From contig CM055096.1 in assembly GCA_029204225.1 (NCBI GenBank), positions 61,732,957-61,796,956 of the forward strand: a stretch of DNA of 64,000 bases, given 5' to 3'. The translations under genes were made by a program, and so were the position numbers. Source of the DNA: Diphasiastrum complanatum. Its lineage: Eukaryota; Streptophyta; Lycopodiopsida; Lycopodiales; Lycopodiaceae. A model generated the notes under the pieces. It was not told the DNA's origin. It saw nothing but the letters and a program-made list of their open reading frames with translations, and did not search any database. This document shows positions 33,106 to 43,773 of the stretch, in pieces; the stretch's first letter is position 1, and each line of letters starts with the position of its first letter.

Positions 33106-33865
33106 TTATTAACCTTTGAAATGAAGAAACTTAATTTTTTTTACAAAGAACCCAAACTTCAAAAAATGAAGGGTTGAAGTGCTTCTCTCTCACCTGGAAA
33201 AATCCAAAAGAAAATTCGTAGAATTTTAGCTAGTCTGACCCATCTTCACTAGTTTGATCATAAGTTTCACAATATTGATTCAAATCACAAAAGTTCAGTA
33301 CCTTTGAAAAGCTAACAACAAGCTCTATCAATCTATGGATCAGATTAATGATTAAATGTGATTTAATAGGTCAAATTAACCATAGAACAGGGCTAAAAGT
33401 TTTGAAAAAAGAAAACCCAACAAAACTAGAGCTAGGAATCAAGAATTGTCATAACTTTTTGAATACTAATCTAAATGACCTGCTATATGGACCAGATCAA
33501 AGCTAAAGCAATGCTTTAAATTACAATGCAAATAAACTTGAAATAAAAACTCAGATCAAATCTGAACAATGCAAACAAAGTGAAATGAAAATTCTAGTCA
33601 CCTATTTTGACAGCTTTTGGAAAAAGTGCAATAACTTTTGCATCTCTTATCCAAATGCCTTGCAAATTGGTGCAAATGAAGCTAACAAAAAGCTCTACAA
33701 GCCTATTGAATCAAATTAAAAATGAAAAATGCAATTGAATGCTGAAAATTGGTCTAATAAGATCTGAAAAATTCAAAATTAGAAATTAGCAAAAAGAAAG
33801 CTACAAAAACAAACCTATCAAATCTAATGAACTCCATATAGGATCATCATGAATTTAGGATCTAT
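33106..33865 (-). mobile_element. Leader of a minus-strand copia element
   Basis: Non-coding, leader-like, and immediately downstream (minus sense) of a primer site. Words such as GTCATAACTTTTTGAATAC and CAATAACTTTTGCATCTC resemble the leaders near 41010 and 50100. Confidence 0.45.
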
Positions 33866-33877
33866 GCTCTAATACCA
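33866..33877 (-). other. tRNA primer-binding site
   Basis: GCTCTAATACCA; minus strand TGGTATTAGAGC, one change from the tRNA-Met complement seen at 2786 and 41332. Confidence 0.65.
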
Positions 33878-34372
33878 AGAAATTTTATGTGCCAAATCTA
33901 AGCATATAGCAATTACAATTGAAGTAAAGCTAAGAGCAAGAAAAGTACAAAGCATTCAAGATAGCATATCCATATAAAGCTAGAAACAATGAGATCTCAA
34001 TGGAATCACATTAGCAATGAAAGAAATAGTACAATCAATGAACATTGAGCATGGATTCATGTAGATAGGGCACATGAGACCTAGCAATGGAGAGCCCTAT
34101 GGCTCACATTCACAAGGAAGCTAGAAGCTCTCACTTGCAAATGAGCCAAAAGATTCACAAAATGATGTCTCTTGCCTAGTTATAGACAATGCTCTCACTT
34201 AACTAAACTTAACTATCTTGAGGGATAGTTAGCCCGTGTTAAGTACTATTTAGGCTACATTGGGCCCTTGTTGGCCTATTATCCTTATTAATTACTTTGG
34301 AGGGCCTAAAGAGGGAACCGCCTTGTTATTAAGGCTAATAGCTCCTTTTGGGCCTACAAAGCTTACAATGGA
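33878..34372 (-). repeat. 5' LTR of the same minus-strand copia, approximate
   Basis: Lies between the primer site and the end of a different element's gag at about 34375. It starts AGAAATTTTATG, so the expected TG has mutated. No second copy is present in the window. Confidence 0.45.
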
Positions 34373-34374
34373 TA

Positions 34375-34930
34375 TTATATTGCCTTATTTGATCTAAACT
34401 TTTGATTTTTGGAATATAGAAGTTGAGGATCCAACTTTGAGCCGGAGGAGGTTGCATATTTTCTGACTTCCTCTTGTAGAAGCATGGAAATTACTCTTGA
34501 AAGAGTGAGGTGCCTCTGGGTCGAGATTGCCATGACCCAATTTTCATAGGCTTCAAGAAGACTCGATAGTAGAGTCATAGCAACATCGGAATCTTCAATG
34601 AATGAGCCAGTTGAGGAATTTCTTCCTCAAATGTAATTTGGATGTGGTATTCTTGATACCATGCAGGGTTGCTAGGATGGCCCATGCACCCTTGGCAGTC
34701 TGAGCAGCACTTATGTGAATGATTTGAGTGTCTCTGATGTTGAGTGCGATGTAGGCAAATGCCTTGCCATCTTTCAGTATACATTTGGTGATAGTGGTTG
34801 CATCACCCTCTAGTTTAACCTCTATGCCATCAACGATGTCCAACAGTTCATTGGCTTATAGTGTGGTCTTCATTTTGAACTTCCAGAGATGGTTGTTACT
34901 TCCATCGAGTCTCTCGATATGACAAAAGAA
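34375..34930 (-). pseudogene. Copia gag fragment (family C-like element)
   Basis: Reads LWKFKMKTTL, stop, LLDIVDGIEVKLEGDATTIT, ILKDGKAFAYIALNIRDTQI, AQTAKGAWAILATLHGIKNT and SKLHLRKK, then shifts frame into YENWVMAISTQRHLTLSRVI and MLLQEEVRKY. This is the gag N-terminal domain and middle region, close to gag at 23.5-23.9 kb. It ends at 34375 where another element's LTR begins, so zinc knuckle and pol are missing. Primer site and LTR lie to its right. Confidence 0.8.
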
Positions 34931-35076
34931 CTAGTAGGTAGATCCATTCTGGTTGAGTGAGATCATTGGTAGATACAACGATTTCAACATAATATTGGCT
35001 ACGCTTGCTAGAACAATAATTTGATAGAGACAAGTCTTGATAATCCACAGACAATGTGCAGATTACTGAACTGCTT

Positions 35077-35088
35077 GCTCTAATACCA
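35077..35088 (-). other. tRNA primer-binding site
   Basis: GCTCTAATACCA, immediately left of TGTCGTAAATC, the end of the minus-strand 5' LTR. Confidence 0.7.
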
Positions 35089-35775
35089 TGTCGTAAATCA
35101 ATGGGTTTGCAGAAGCTGGGAGCGAGTGGGCAGTAGGATCAAAAGCGCCACAGTTAACAGCAGAACGTTCAAAATGATGGATTTAAACAAATGCGCAATG
35201 GAACAATAACAATAGTTAGATAGATAATTGCACTCTGATTAATATCAACAATGAGTACAATGCTTGAAGTAATTACTTCAGCAGATCGTTGTGTGTGATA
35301 ACACTAGCAACAAAAATATACCTTGTCTATTACAATTTTAGTAGTAACTGTATATCAGAAGAAGTTTTCTGATGAAGATTCTAGGATTAGATATACTGAA
35401 AATATCTACAACTAACTCGCATTGAATGCTATCTTCTGTAATAACTAAAACCACCTTGTAACTATAAATACATCTACAAAATAAGCGAACTGTCAATGCA
35501 AAGTCGTTGGGTCAGATTTTTGACCGACAATATCGAAAATTACATAGGGTCAGATGTTATACAAAGGGTCGAGAAATATACACTGGGTCAAAAAATATGC
35601 TGAGGGTCGAATTTTCCAGGGTCAAAAAAATTAGACCCGATCCAATCTAGGGTCGAACACACCCTCATAATTTAGTGAAGGGTCAGAAAAAATCCAAATC
35701 GATCCGACCCGACCGAGGGTCGAAAAATCTGTATTTGTTAGGCTTGACATTGGGTTGGAAAAATCCGATACTGAA
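35089..35775 (-). repeat. Family C-like 5' LTR
   Basis: In reverse complement it carries the GACCC-rich repeats (35520-35720) seen at 48220-48400, and the motif TTTCCAACCCAATGTCAAGC matches TTTCTAACCCAATGTTAATC at 48180. The left end abuts the primer site. The right (U3) end is approximate. Confidence 0.6.
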
Positions 35776-35803
35776 TTTTTTGATTTTCTGAAAAACCTGG
35801 AGC

Positions 35804-36010
35804 CTTCTATTTTCTAGGTTTTGTAAAGTTTCCAAGATGCTCATTAATAAATGGATTTGGGGTTGAGCATCGAATTCCACCAAAAAGGTGTTGTAGAAGA
35901 CTATTTGTCCCAATTTTTTGAGGATTTTTTCTTCTGGTCATGCATGGTAAGCGTGGTACCATCATGCCCAAGGATTTCATAATTCTCAAAAGACTTCGGG
36001 ACCGTTATTC
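35804..36010 (+). pseudogene. Histone H3-like segment (C-terminal half of the fold)
   Basis: Frame pieces align with H3 in order and spacing. LLFSRFCKVS corresponds to LPFQRLVREI. VVEDYLSQFFEDFFFWS corresponds to the helix ending EAYLVGLFEDTNLCA. MHGKRGTIMPKDFIILKRLR corresponds to HAKRVTIMPKDIQLARRIR. The distance from the first to the second piece is within 4 bases of that in H3, and two or three frameshifts separate the pieces. DF and RL after MPKD are features also seen in centromeric H3, but that is weak. It is intronless here and continues into a non-histone tail. Probably a gene fragment or pseudogene. Confidence 0.5.
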
Positions 36011-36374
36011 AGGTCTTCATGTGGATAACGCCAGCACCTCCAGAGATCTGCCTTTGGATAGATCAGACATGCCGACTAGCTCAAAGAGGAAGAGGAGACA
36101 TGTTGTCCCTACAAAAGCTGCATCTCGTAGGCCAGCTGCTTCACTTCCTCCGAGAGTCATCCTTGCAAAGCAAATTCGTATCATTCTGACCACTGAATTA
36201 GCATCTTCGGACTCTGAATCAAACTCAGAACCAGTTTCTCCTCCTCCTGTTACTCGTCAACCTCCTCATAAGGTTTCTTCGTTGAAGGTGGAGATAACCC
36301 AAGAGGAGCTTGACAAGATAACGAAAAAATTTGTAAATATTGTCTCAACATCCATTTTAAACCTTGTACATTGA
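35940..36374 (+). pseudogene. ORF continuing the H3-like segment into a basic/serine-rich tail
   Basis: After the H3-like start (MPKDFIILKRLR) the frame goes on through DMPTSSKRKRRHVVPTKAAS, an acidic SSDSESNSEPVSPP and VEITQEELDKITKKFVNIV to a stop at 36374. The tail is not part of any H3. It ends in a GTAAAT that could be a donor (near 36331). No family is recognised for the tail; it may be a second gene fused to the histone-like piece. Confidence 0.4.
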
Positions 36375-36543
36375 CTTTTTGTTAGAATCCCATACGATCT
36401 TCGGTAGACATATTTTGATTCTGATCATTATAATGAATATGAATCTTATTTAGCCAATAAAATTGATATGCTCGGCAACTATTTTGTTTTTTTCCTTCCA
36501 AATTCAAATATAAGCTTTTGATTAGGTTCCAAATTTTGTACAG

Positions 36544-36767
36544 AGCTTGAAGATAAAACCTCAAAAATTACAGATACAATTGTAGAAGCCGGCCAAAATT
36601 TTTTGCAGCACAATATTAGTCTCGATTCCATAGGAGACATTTTTGTTGTTAGTCTTTTTTTCATGTCGGCTGTGAAAGCAAAAGAGGCCACTTTTGAAAG
36701 GGCTGTATATTTCATCGACTGCAGTCAACTGGCCAAATTCTATTTGATTACATATGAGAATAAATAA
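36544..36767 (+). pseudogene. Exon-like block 2 of unknown gene
   Basis: Preceded by TTTTGTACAG, an acceptor-like sequence. Open frame contains LEDKTSKITDTIVEAGQNFL, ISLDSIGDIFVVSLFFMSAV and FERAVYFIDCSQLAKFYLIT. It ends TAA directly before GTTTTG, where a donor would be expected; the stop shows decay or a different boundary. Function unknown. Confidence 0.4.
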
Positions 36768-36853
36768 GTTTTGCTAGTTTGGTGTTGATGCGTTTTATTT
36801 TGATGATTAGACTCCTATCAAAATTGATTCTAATTACATTTTGATTGTTGCAG

Positions 36854-37030
36854 TCGGCAATGAAGCCTGAGTATTCTTTTTGTGAAAATAAAGTATCAAA
36901 TTTTCTATGTGTAAAAATAAACTCAGTTGTAAATACACGTAGAGAATTTGATTCACTACTTCATGATGTCGTTCGTGAAATACCGACAATGACAAGTTCT
37001 ATTGGGGAAATAGCCATAAATTCTCTCAAG
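36854..37030 (+). pseudogene. Exon-like block 3 of unknown gene
   Basis: Exactly 59 codons between TTGTTGCAG and AAG/GTATAT, open throughout: SAMKPEYSFCENKVSNFLCV, VVNTRREFDSLLHDVVREIP, SIGEIAINSLK. Phase 0 at both ends. No known domain. Confidence 0.5.
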
Positions 37031-37136
37031 GTATATACAAACTATTGCTGATATGCATCTTTTATTTTAAACCTCTCGTCATAGCATGAATAAATTATAT
37101 ATGATAATATTAACAATTTTTGTTCAATATCTGCAG

Positions 37137-37175
37137 TCTATCCAACAAAAGCATGCTTTTACTTTATTGAAATGA
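37137..37175 (+). pseudogene. Terminal exon-like block of unknown gene
   Basis: After a 106-nt intron ending ATATCTGCAG, the frame continues SIQQKHAFTLLK and stops with TGA. It fits as a short last exon. Confidence 0.4.
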
Positions 37176-37397
37176 CTAAGTCACCGACCTGTAGTGACCC
37201 CTAATCTATAAATAAACTATAATTAGTGAGCATTAAACCTCATAGAGTCGTGTTTAGCTTTGACATGAGATAGTCATTTATTTGGAGTGACTAGACTGAT
37301 CTCCTAAAAAGTAGAAGTTGACTAATGGTTTGTGATGTACAATACAAAGTTTTTTTTTTTGAGTAGTACAATCTACAAATCGATGTTGCAAGCACTC
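37176..37397. other. Short unrecognised flank before the complete copia
   Basis: Contains no recognised coding sequence; a T-run lies near 37350-37362. Confidence 0.4.
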
Positions 37398-37402
37398 GAT
37401 CT
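37398..37402. repeat. Target site duplication, left
   Basis: GATCT, identical to 42081-42085 on the other side of the complete copia. Confidence 0.9.
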
Positions 37403-38139
37403 TGTTGAATTTCACACGTGTGGATTGTCCACAACATGTACTTGTGATCTCCTAAGGTGTGTAGATGCACCAAGATCAAGACTAGATTGAGATTCAAGAT
37501 CAATCTTAGATCCTATGGCAAAAACACACTACTACATGCATTCAATCACTTCCAACTCTCACTCACACGTGTGGGAAGTATTCAGAAAATAATCTAAGTA
37601 AAAACAAGCTGCTCTCCTTGAGTAGAGAGAGAAAAAGCATCATGAGCTCTCGGGTAGAGAGATAAAGCTAGAAATCCAATAACTCACAAAATCCATGAAA
37701 TCACCAAATCAATTAGATTCAAAATGAGGAATACAATGATACTAGTAGATCCACGAGCTACCACTATGCTTAACTATGATTAAACCATATTTTGTCACCT
37801 CTTGATCCTATTGAATCATTGAACCATACACCTCTTGATTCTATTTGACTATATTCAAGCACACCTCAATTTCCTATTGGACCTCACAAGGTTCCACCTC
37901 TAAATCCTATTGGACCTCTTGGAATTCATCAAACAAAAGCTTTACACTTGTCTACACTCTAATTGGCACGTGTTTAGCCTCTTACTCTATTTTGGCTCAA
38001 TAGTGGCATTACAAATGGAAGTGCATAATTTGCCATCTATGCCAAATTTATTCCTATCAACATCCTACACCTAGATGCTTGATGTAAAAATCATAAGGCC
38101 CCTATATCTAACATAGATAATCTTTTTCAATTCTTCACA
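37403..38139 (-). repeat. 3' LTR of the complete family A copia
   Basis: TGTTGAATTTCACACG at the left end, AATTCTTCACA at the right. Contains two CACACGTGTG palindromes (37413 and 37564) and GGACCT/CCTATTGGA repeats in the U3. The purine tract, minus-strand TTTTTTAGGAGGAG, is at 38140-38153. Confidence 0.95.
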
Positions 38140-38189
38140 CTCCTCCTAAAAAATCATCTATGAATATTTGAGCATTGATCTTGATATAA

Positions 38190-38645
38190 CTCCTAGATTA
38201 GATCTATGCTTGATGAAAGCACTTTTGCTCAAAGGCTTGGTGAGTAGATCGGCAATACAAGAGGACGAGTTGACATGCTCCAAATAGATTTCACCTCCAA
38301 TAAGCTTTTCTCTCACAAAATGGTGTGCCACTTCTATGTGCTCGCTTCAAGAGCTTGGGCCGAGATGTTATCACACTTGATCATTGGTAGATCATTCTCC
38401 TTGATGCACTTTAGCTCCATTAATAACCTCTTGATCCATTGCACTTCTTTGGTAGTTGTAGTGAGTGCTTTGTACTTGGCCTCACATGAAGAGAGAGATA
38501 TAGTATCTTGCTTTTTGGAAAGCCAAGATATTAGATTGCCTCCAAGAAAGATAGTGTATGCACTAATAGACTTTCGATCCATCTTGTCACTTGCAAAGTC
38601 CGAATCCGAGTAGCCAATAATGGATTGACTTTCCTCCAAGAGCTA
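38190..38645 (-). pseudogene. RNase H of the complete family A copia
   Basis: Reads EESQSIIGYSDSDFASDKMD, ISAYTIFLGGNLISWLSKKQ, TISLSSCEAKYKALTTTTKE and CDNISAQALEAST, then stops; a frame-shifted tail with the usual LEHVN-like end follows. Compared with the family, part of the region after CDNISA (the KNPVFHARTKHIEIHYHF part) is lost. The upstream boundary at about 38645 is a fusion to integrase, with everything that should lie between (integrase C-terminus and the whole RT) deleted. Confidence 0.85.
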
Positions 38646-38649
38646 TATG

Positions 38650-39165
38650 TGGGAGCCTATTGCAAAGATAATTTGCACAATTAATGGCTTTTACCCAAAA
38701 ATATTTGGGCAAAGATGCCTCAATTCTCATAGATTTTGCACATTCACATAGAGATCTCTTCTTTCTCTCGGCCACTCCATTTTGAGATGGAGAGTAGGCA
38801 CAAGAAAAATCTCTTTTAATGTCTTCAAGCTCACAAAAATCTTGAAATTTATTGGAGATATATTCACCACCTCCATCACTTCTAAGGGCTTTAATCTTGA
38901 ATGAGAATTGCTTCTCTACATAAGCTTTGAAAATAAGGAAATGATCAAACACATATATCCAAGTGAATCTTGTGTAATCATCAATGAAAGTAAAAAAACA
39001 AGTGGCTCCTCCCTTGCTTGTAGTTGATGAGAAATGCACATCCGAGTGGATTAACTCCAAAGGATGCTTGCTTTTGATAGAAGACCTTGTAAATGGCTTT
39101 TTGTGAGATTTAGCAATAGCACAAGCCTCACAAGGCTTGATCTTCTTGGAGAGTGATTTGGCAAG
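38650..39165 (-). pseudogene. Integrase core of the complete family A copia
   Basis: After a frameshift near 39150, HHCC residues CEACAIAKSHKKPF lead into the core. LELIHSDVHFSSTT has the first Asp, IKALRSDGGGEYISNKFQDF the second, and SPSQNGVAERKKRSL the Glu. FWVKAINCANYLCNRLPH follows. The triad is complete. The domain ends at NRLPH, where the KTPYE segment and RT should follow, but the sequence goes straight into RNase H in another frame. Confidence 0.9.
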
Positions 39166-40588
39166 CCAATAGCTTTGGCTTCTTTGATCATAGAGAGCAT
39201 GGATTTGTAGTTGGGATGTCCCAACCTCCTATGCCATAATTCCTCCATAGAGAGCTTGTTCACAAGAGCAACATTACAAGCATTCACATACTCATTTGGA
39301 TCTAGTTTATAGATGCCACCAAATCTAGATCCTATTGCAAGTATCTCATCATTCTTCTTGATAGTGCAAGTATCAACATTGAATTTTACATCAAGGCCAT
39401 TATCAAGCAATTGGCCAACACTAATAAGATTCTTGGTAAGCTTAGGTACATAAAGAACTTTAGAGAGAGAAAGAACTTTAGAGGATGCAAGCTTCAAGGG
39501 AATGTTCCCTATGCCTTCAATAGGACATTCAAAATCATTTGCAGTGTATATTGATTTCTTGACTCCATCATAAGGTGCAATAGAAGAGAAAGAGTCCTTG
39601 GAGCTACACATATGTGAAGAGGCTCCACTATCAATATACCATAGGCCGTCCTTCTTGAAAGGAGTAGATGAGAAACTAGAGACCATAAGAGATCCCTCTC
39701 CATCACCTGCAATAGTGTCTTCCTTTTCATTGGTAATGTTGGATTGCTTGAGTTGATTCTTCTTCTTGAAGCAATTGGTGGCATAATGACCTTTCTTGCC
39801 ACAATAAAAACACTTGATCTTCTTCTTCTTGAGCTTGGATGATGAAGCATTAGAGGAATCATCTTCCTCCTCATCTTTGTCTTTGGATTTGACTTTGTCC
39901 TTGCTTGAGGATTGTTGATGTTGGTTCTTGCTCCTCCCTTTGTGCTTATCCTTGGCAAAGAGAGCTTTGCCATCATTATGAGTGAGAGAAAGCTTGTCCA
40001 TCCTCAAGATCTTGTACTCTTGTCTTGATTCTTCCAAAATTAGCACACTTTGGAAAGCCTCCAAGCTTGGTAGCTCCTCCTTAATGGCATAGAATTGGAC
40101 AAGGTTATCAAATTCACTTCTCAAGCCATTGAGAATGACTTGAACTAGCTCATTTTGATTGATGGAATCACCAATGCAAGCAAGCTCTTTAAGAATATCT
40201 TTTACTCTCAAAACATAACTAGATGCACTCTCATCACTCTTTTGGCTACTTTGAAAGATTTGATTCCTAAGAGTGAGAAGCCTAGAGGTATTCTTAGCCT
40301 CATAGATAGTCTTTAGAAATCCCATGCTTCTTTGGCTGTTGTACAAGTACCTATCTCCCTCAATATCTCATTAGAGACATTCATCTTAATGTAGTGGAGA
40401 GCCATCCTAGCTCTCTTTTTGTATTTTTGAACCTCTTGAAGAACTTGTGGTTCTTCTTCAAGGCCAAGAACTATGTCCATCACGTCTTGAAGGATCAAGA
40501 TGGACTCCATCCTCATTTTCCAAATTGAATAATTTGAAGTGGTCAATCTTTCACTTGGTTCCAACAAGGATGAATCCATTGAAGACAT
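39166..40588 (-). pseudogene. Gag, zinc knuckle, protease and pre-integrase of the complete family A copia
   Basis: Gag ATG at 40588 (MSSMDSSLLEPSERLTTSNY). A shift after KEAWDF (40313) continues LKTIYEAKNTSRLLTLRNQI and LVQVILNGLRSEFDNLVQFY. A Lys/Asp/Ser linker leads to the CCHC knuckle CFYCGKKGHYATNC, protease WYIDSGASSHMC with catalytic DSG intact, and ISVGQLLDNGLDVKF. Pre-integrase LWHRRLGHPNYKSM ends it. Long frame 39051-40346 is open over 430 codons, so this is the youngest coding sequence in the window. Same subfamily as 26985, 50544 and 17483. Confidence 0.92.
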
Positions 40589-41331
40589 TTGAAGTGAAGA
40601 AAACCCAAATGATGAACAATAAATGTTGCTACACACTCTCAATAGGATCCAATAATTGAGTACTATCTCCTCCTATGAAAGATCTTGCAACTATTTGTGA
40701 ATTGATTCTCACTAGCTACTCAAATCTCTCTAAAACAAGATCTATTTCACATCAAATAATGGAGTATAGGCAAATTTAGGATCAAACACTCTTAGCACGT
40801 GTGAAATACACTAAGAAACCAAATTTAACTCAAATACAATGACATTGTATGAAACAAAATGGCTAAGATCTCAAAACAGTGCCTAGATCAAATATAGATG
40901 AGATTGGTAAGCATTCAACTGTGATTTTGGATCAAACAAGCAATCTCTTGACCAAACCAAATGTGTCCACCCAGGTCTAGGTGCCCTACCTAACCCTCTT
41001 CGAAAGCTTATAACTTTTGATTGGCCCAACCAAATGAATGAAACTGATTGCATCAGAAACTAGACAAAAATAGCTTCAAAACAAGCTATCAAGCAAGATA
41101 AATGGATCAAACATGAGAGAGAACTTCCAAACTGAAATTGGATGTTCCTCACACGTGTCTGAGCACCTGATTCCGAACAGGTGCAGGTCAGACCCAATCA
41201 ATGTCCTTTTGATCTCTTTTGATCCAAGATTGAACAAGACAGCTAGGAAAATGGGCCTTGACAACTTCTAGCTCAAGATTGATGAAAAATTTCTACTTAG
41301 ATGGATCAAAATGCATGGTAACCTTAGGTAG
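40589..41331 (-). mobile_element. Leader of the complete family A copia
   Basis: Non-coding between the gag start and the primer site. Contains TAGCACGTGTGAAATACAC (40795) and CTCACACGTGTCTG (41149), shared with other family A leaders. Confidence 0.85.
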
Positions 41332-41343
41332 GCTCTGATACCA
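41332..41343 (-). other. tRNA-Met primer-binding site
   Basis: GCTCTGATACCA; minus strand TGGTATCAGAGC, directly next to the LTR end at 41344. Confidence 0.93.
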
Positions 41344-42080
41344 TGTTGAATTTCACACGTGTGGATTGTCCACAACATGTACTTGTGATCTCCTAAGGTG
41401 TGTAGATGCACCAAGATCAAGACTAGATTGAGATTCAAGATCAATCTTAGATCCTATGGCAAAAACACACTACTACATGCATTCAATCACTTCCAACTCT
41501 CACTCACACGTGTGGGAAGCATTCAAAAAATAATCTAAGTAAAAACAAGCTGCTCTCCTCGGGTAGAGAGAGAAAAAGCATCGTGAGCTCTCGGGTAGAG
41601 AGAGAAAGCTAGAAATCCAATAACTCACAAAATCCATGAAATCACCAAATCAATTGGATTCAAAATGAGGAGTACAATGATACTAGTAGATCCACAAGCT
41701 ACCACTATGCTTAACTATGACTGGACCATATTTTGTCACCTCTTGATCCTATTGGATCATTGAACCATACACCTCTTCATTCTATTGGACTATATTCAAG
41801 CACACCCCAATTTCCTATTGGACCTCACAAGGTTCCACCTCTAAATCCTATTGGACCTCTTGGAATTCATCAAACAAAAGCTTTACACTTGTCTACGCTC
41901 TAATTGGCACGTGTTTAGCCTCTTACTCTATTTTGGCTCAAGAGTGGCATTACAAGTGGAAGTGCATAATTTGCCATCTATGCCAAATTTATTCCTATCA
42001 ACATCCTACACCTAGATGCTTGATGTAAAAAACATAAGACCCCTATATCTAACATAGATAATCATTTTCAATTCTTCACA
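41344..42080 (-). repeat. 5' LTR of the complete family A copia
   Basis: Same length and termini as the LTR at 37403-38139. Confidence 0.95.
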
Positions 42081-42085
42081 GATCT
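42081..42085. repeat. Target site duplication, right
   Basis: GATCT, matching 37398-37402. Confidence 0.9.
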
Positions 42086-42244
42086 AACTTGGGGCCCAAT
42101 CCCTTCTCTTTGTATTGGTAGCCGATCTTTTTAGTAATTTTTGCACCTGATAGAATGATTGTAGAATTATGGCGAGGCCATTAGGCTTCACCATAATTGA
42201 ATGGTAATCGGAATTGCATAAAGATCACGAAATAGACCTTTTCC

Positions 42245-42520
42245 AAGCGTAAAGGATTGTCTTGGCATTTTACATGTCGATTGAAAGTGTTTTTTATGGC
42301 CTATAGGTTTTGACTATTTACAAGGTGTAATGTGCTCTCTATAATTGTTTATGAGTATTTTATGAATTGTAAATTGCTTTTGAAAAGCTTTATTGACTTC
42401 AAGATTTAGTAATTCAAATTTTAGTGCCATCACTAAAACCATGATATTCAAAGAAATGAAGTTCTTAGTATGATTTAATCCACTTCAAAGCTATGAAGTA
42501 AAGTGGCAACATGATCCTTT
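42245..42520 (+). repeat. Dispersed repeat of unknown type, copy 2
   Basis: Matches 13160-13500: CAAGCGTAAAGGATTGTCTT, GTAAATTGCTTTTGAAAAGC, GACTTCAAGATTTAGTAATT and CACTTCAAAGCTATGAAGTA, in the same order and orientation. Confidence 0.6.
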
Positions 42521-42784
42521 ATGTATGCTTATAGTGTGTTTGGAAGGGTTTTATATTCTGCTTTTAATAAAAGACACTATCTTTTTATGGAAAACATTTG
42601 TGCACCGTAAGATATGCTAATCTGACTATATTCATCATTTACAGTATGCATACACACATTACATCACAAAATAAGGCCAAGTCAACAAACATCATAAGAT
42701 TACGAAGATTGTGCTTGTGGCCCACCTAGAGATCGTGACACGTGAAAGGGCTTGCAAACCTAAGAGCTAACAACATTGAAGATC

Positions 42785-43180
42785 CTATTTCATGGAACAC
42801 TAGAAAACAAACTTCTATTGTCTTATCTTCCATGTAATCTGAATATATTGAGATAACTCAAGCTATTAAAGAGACAATTAGGTTAAGACACCTACTTTCT
42901 AACATAGGACTTGAATAACACAGTCCAATTTCATTGTTTTTTGACAATCTAAATCACAACAATATTGTCACTACATCTTAAATTCTTTCTAGAGTAAGCA
43001 TATACAATTGAATTATCATTATGTCAGAGAAAAATTATTGAATGGAGCAGTTTGTATTTTACATTGTAATACAAAATTCGTGATTGCGGATTTTTTCATC
43101 TAAAGCATTATATTTTGAGAGTCATCTAAGATTTAATACAATATCCAATCAGAAGATTAAACATTTTAAGGGTCCATATT
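42785..43180 (+). pseudogene. Copia RNase H fragment
   Basis: Reads ISWNTRKQTSIVLSS, stop, SEYIEITQAIKETIRLRHLL, SNIGLE, stop, HSPISLFFDN, i.e. the RNase H SWNSRKQTSIALSSTEAEY and FCDN motifs with several stops. Upstream pol is missing. It is followed by a purine tract (AAAGGAGGAG, 43179-43188) and an LTR. Confidence 0.75.
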
Positions 43181-43190
43181 AAAGGAGGAG

Positions 43191-43773
43191 CATTGGATTT
43201 TTATCCCTTGTAAATTCTCATCTTTGATGTAGACTAGTACAAAAACACAAGGATTTATTTATTTTAATAGACAATCGAATTTGCTACTAGTCCTACTGTA
43301 ATTAGCCATAAGGGAACAAAAGCCATTCTACAAGACCAACGAACTTATGCTATGGGTCCTACCATAATAAGCCATAAGAGAGCAAAAGCCATTTTACGAG
43401 ACCCAATGAACTTACGTTTTGAGACCTACCATAATTGGTCGTAAGGAACGTAAGGAATTCTACAAACCCAATAAGGTTATGCGATAGAAGAATGATTATG
43501 AAGGTAATTACAAAATGTTCTCTTCTCTCAACGAATTCTTCTAAGCTATTCTTGTACACTTGTAAACTAAGCATTTTAATGATTAAACTACATTGATTTA
43601 AGATGCTCTATAAATACAGACATGCATGTTGTATACATTATAATAAGCGAGCAGTGGATCATTATAATATAAGAATATGTAGATTATGCATTGTGCATCC
43701 TCAGTATCATCAATAAATGTAGATTATGAGCTGAATAGTTGTTACGAGACCGTAAACCGTACCGTAACCTAAC
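43191..43773 (+). repeat. 3' LTR of that copia, with a TATA box and internal 66-bp repeats
   Basis: Begins CATTGGATTTTTATCC (probably from TGTTGG) and ends GTAACCTAACA. Three diverged tandem units at 43289-43354, 43355-43421 and 43422-43486 share CCTACCATAATAAGCCATAA and AAGCCATTTTACGAGACC. TCTATAAATAC near 43606 is a plausible LTR promoter. Confidence 0.6.

Larger units (their letters stand above)
37403..42080 (-). mobile_element. Complete family A copia insertion, 4678 bp, lacking RT
   Basis: Two 737-bp LTRs in the same orientation, a tRNA-Met primer site beside the right LTR, a purine tract beside the left LTR and a 5-bp duplication GATCT define the element exactly. Between the LTRs are gag, protease and integrase, then directly RNase H. 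The reverse transcriptase is missing, so it depends on a partner. By hand count the LTRs differ at about 22 positions (about 3 percent), mostly transitions. Confidence 0.95.

Noticed and set aside
35700-35775. Apparent extension of H3 similarity upstream (KS.TE region)
   Set aside because: The same DNA matches the U3 of the family C LTR at 48.2 kb, so the resemblance is chance.
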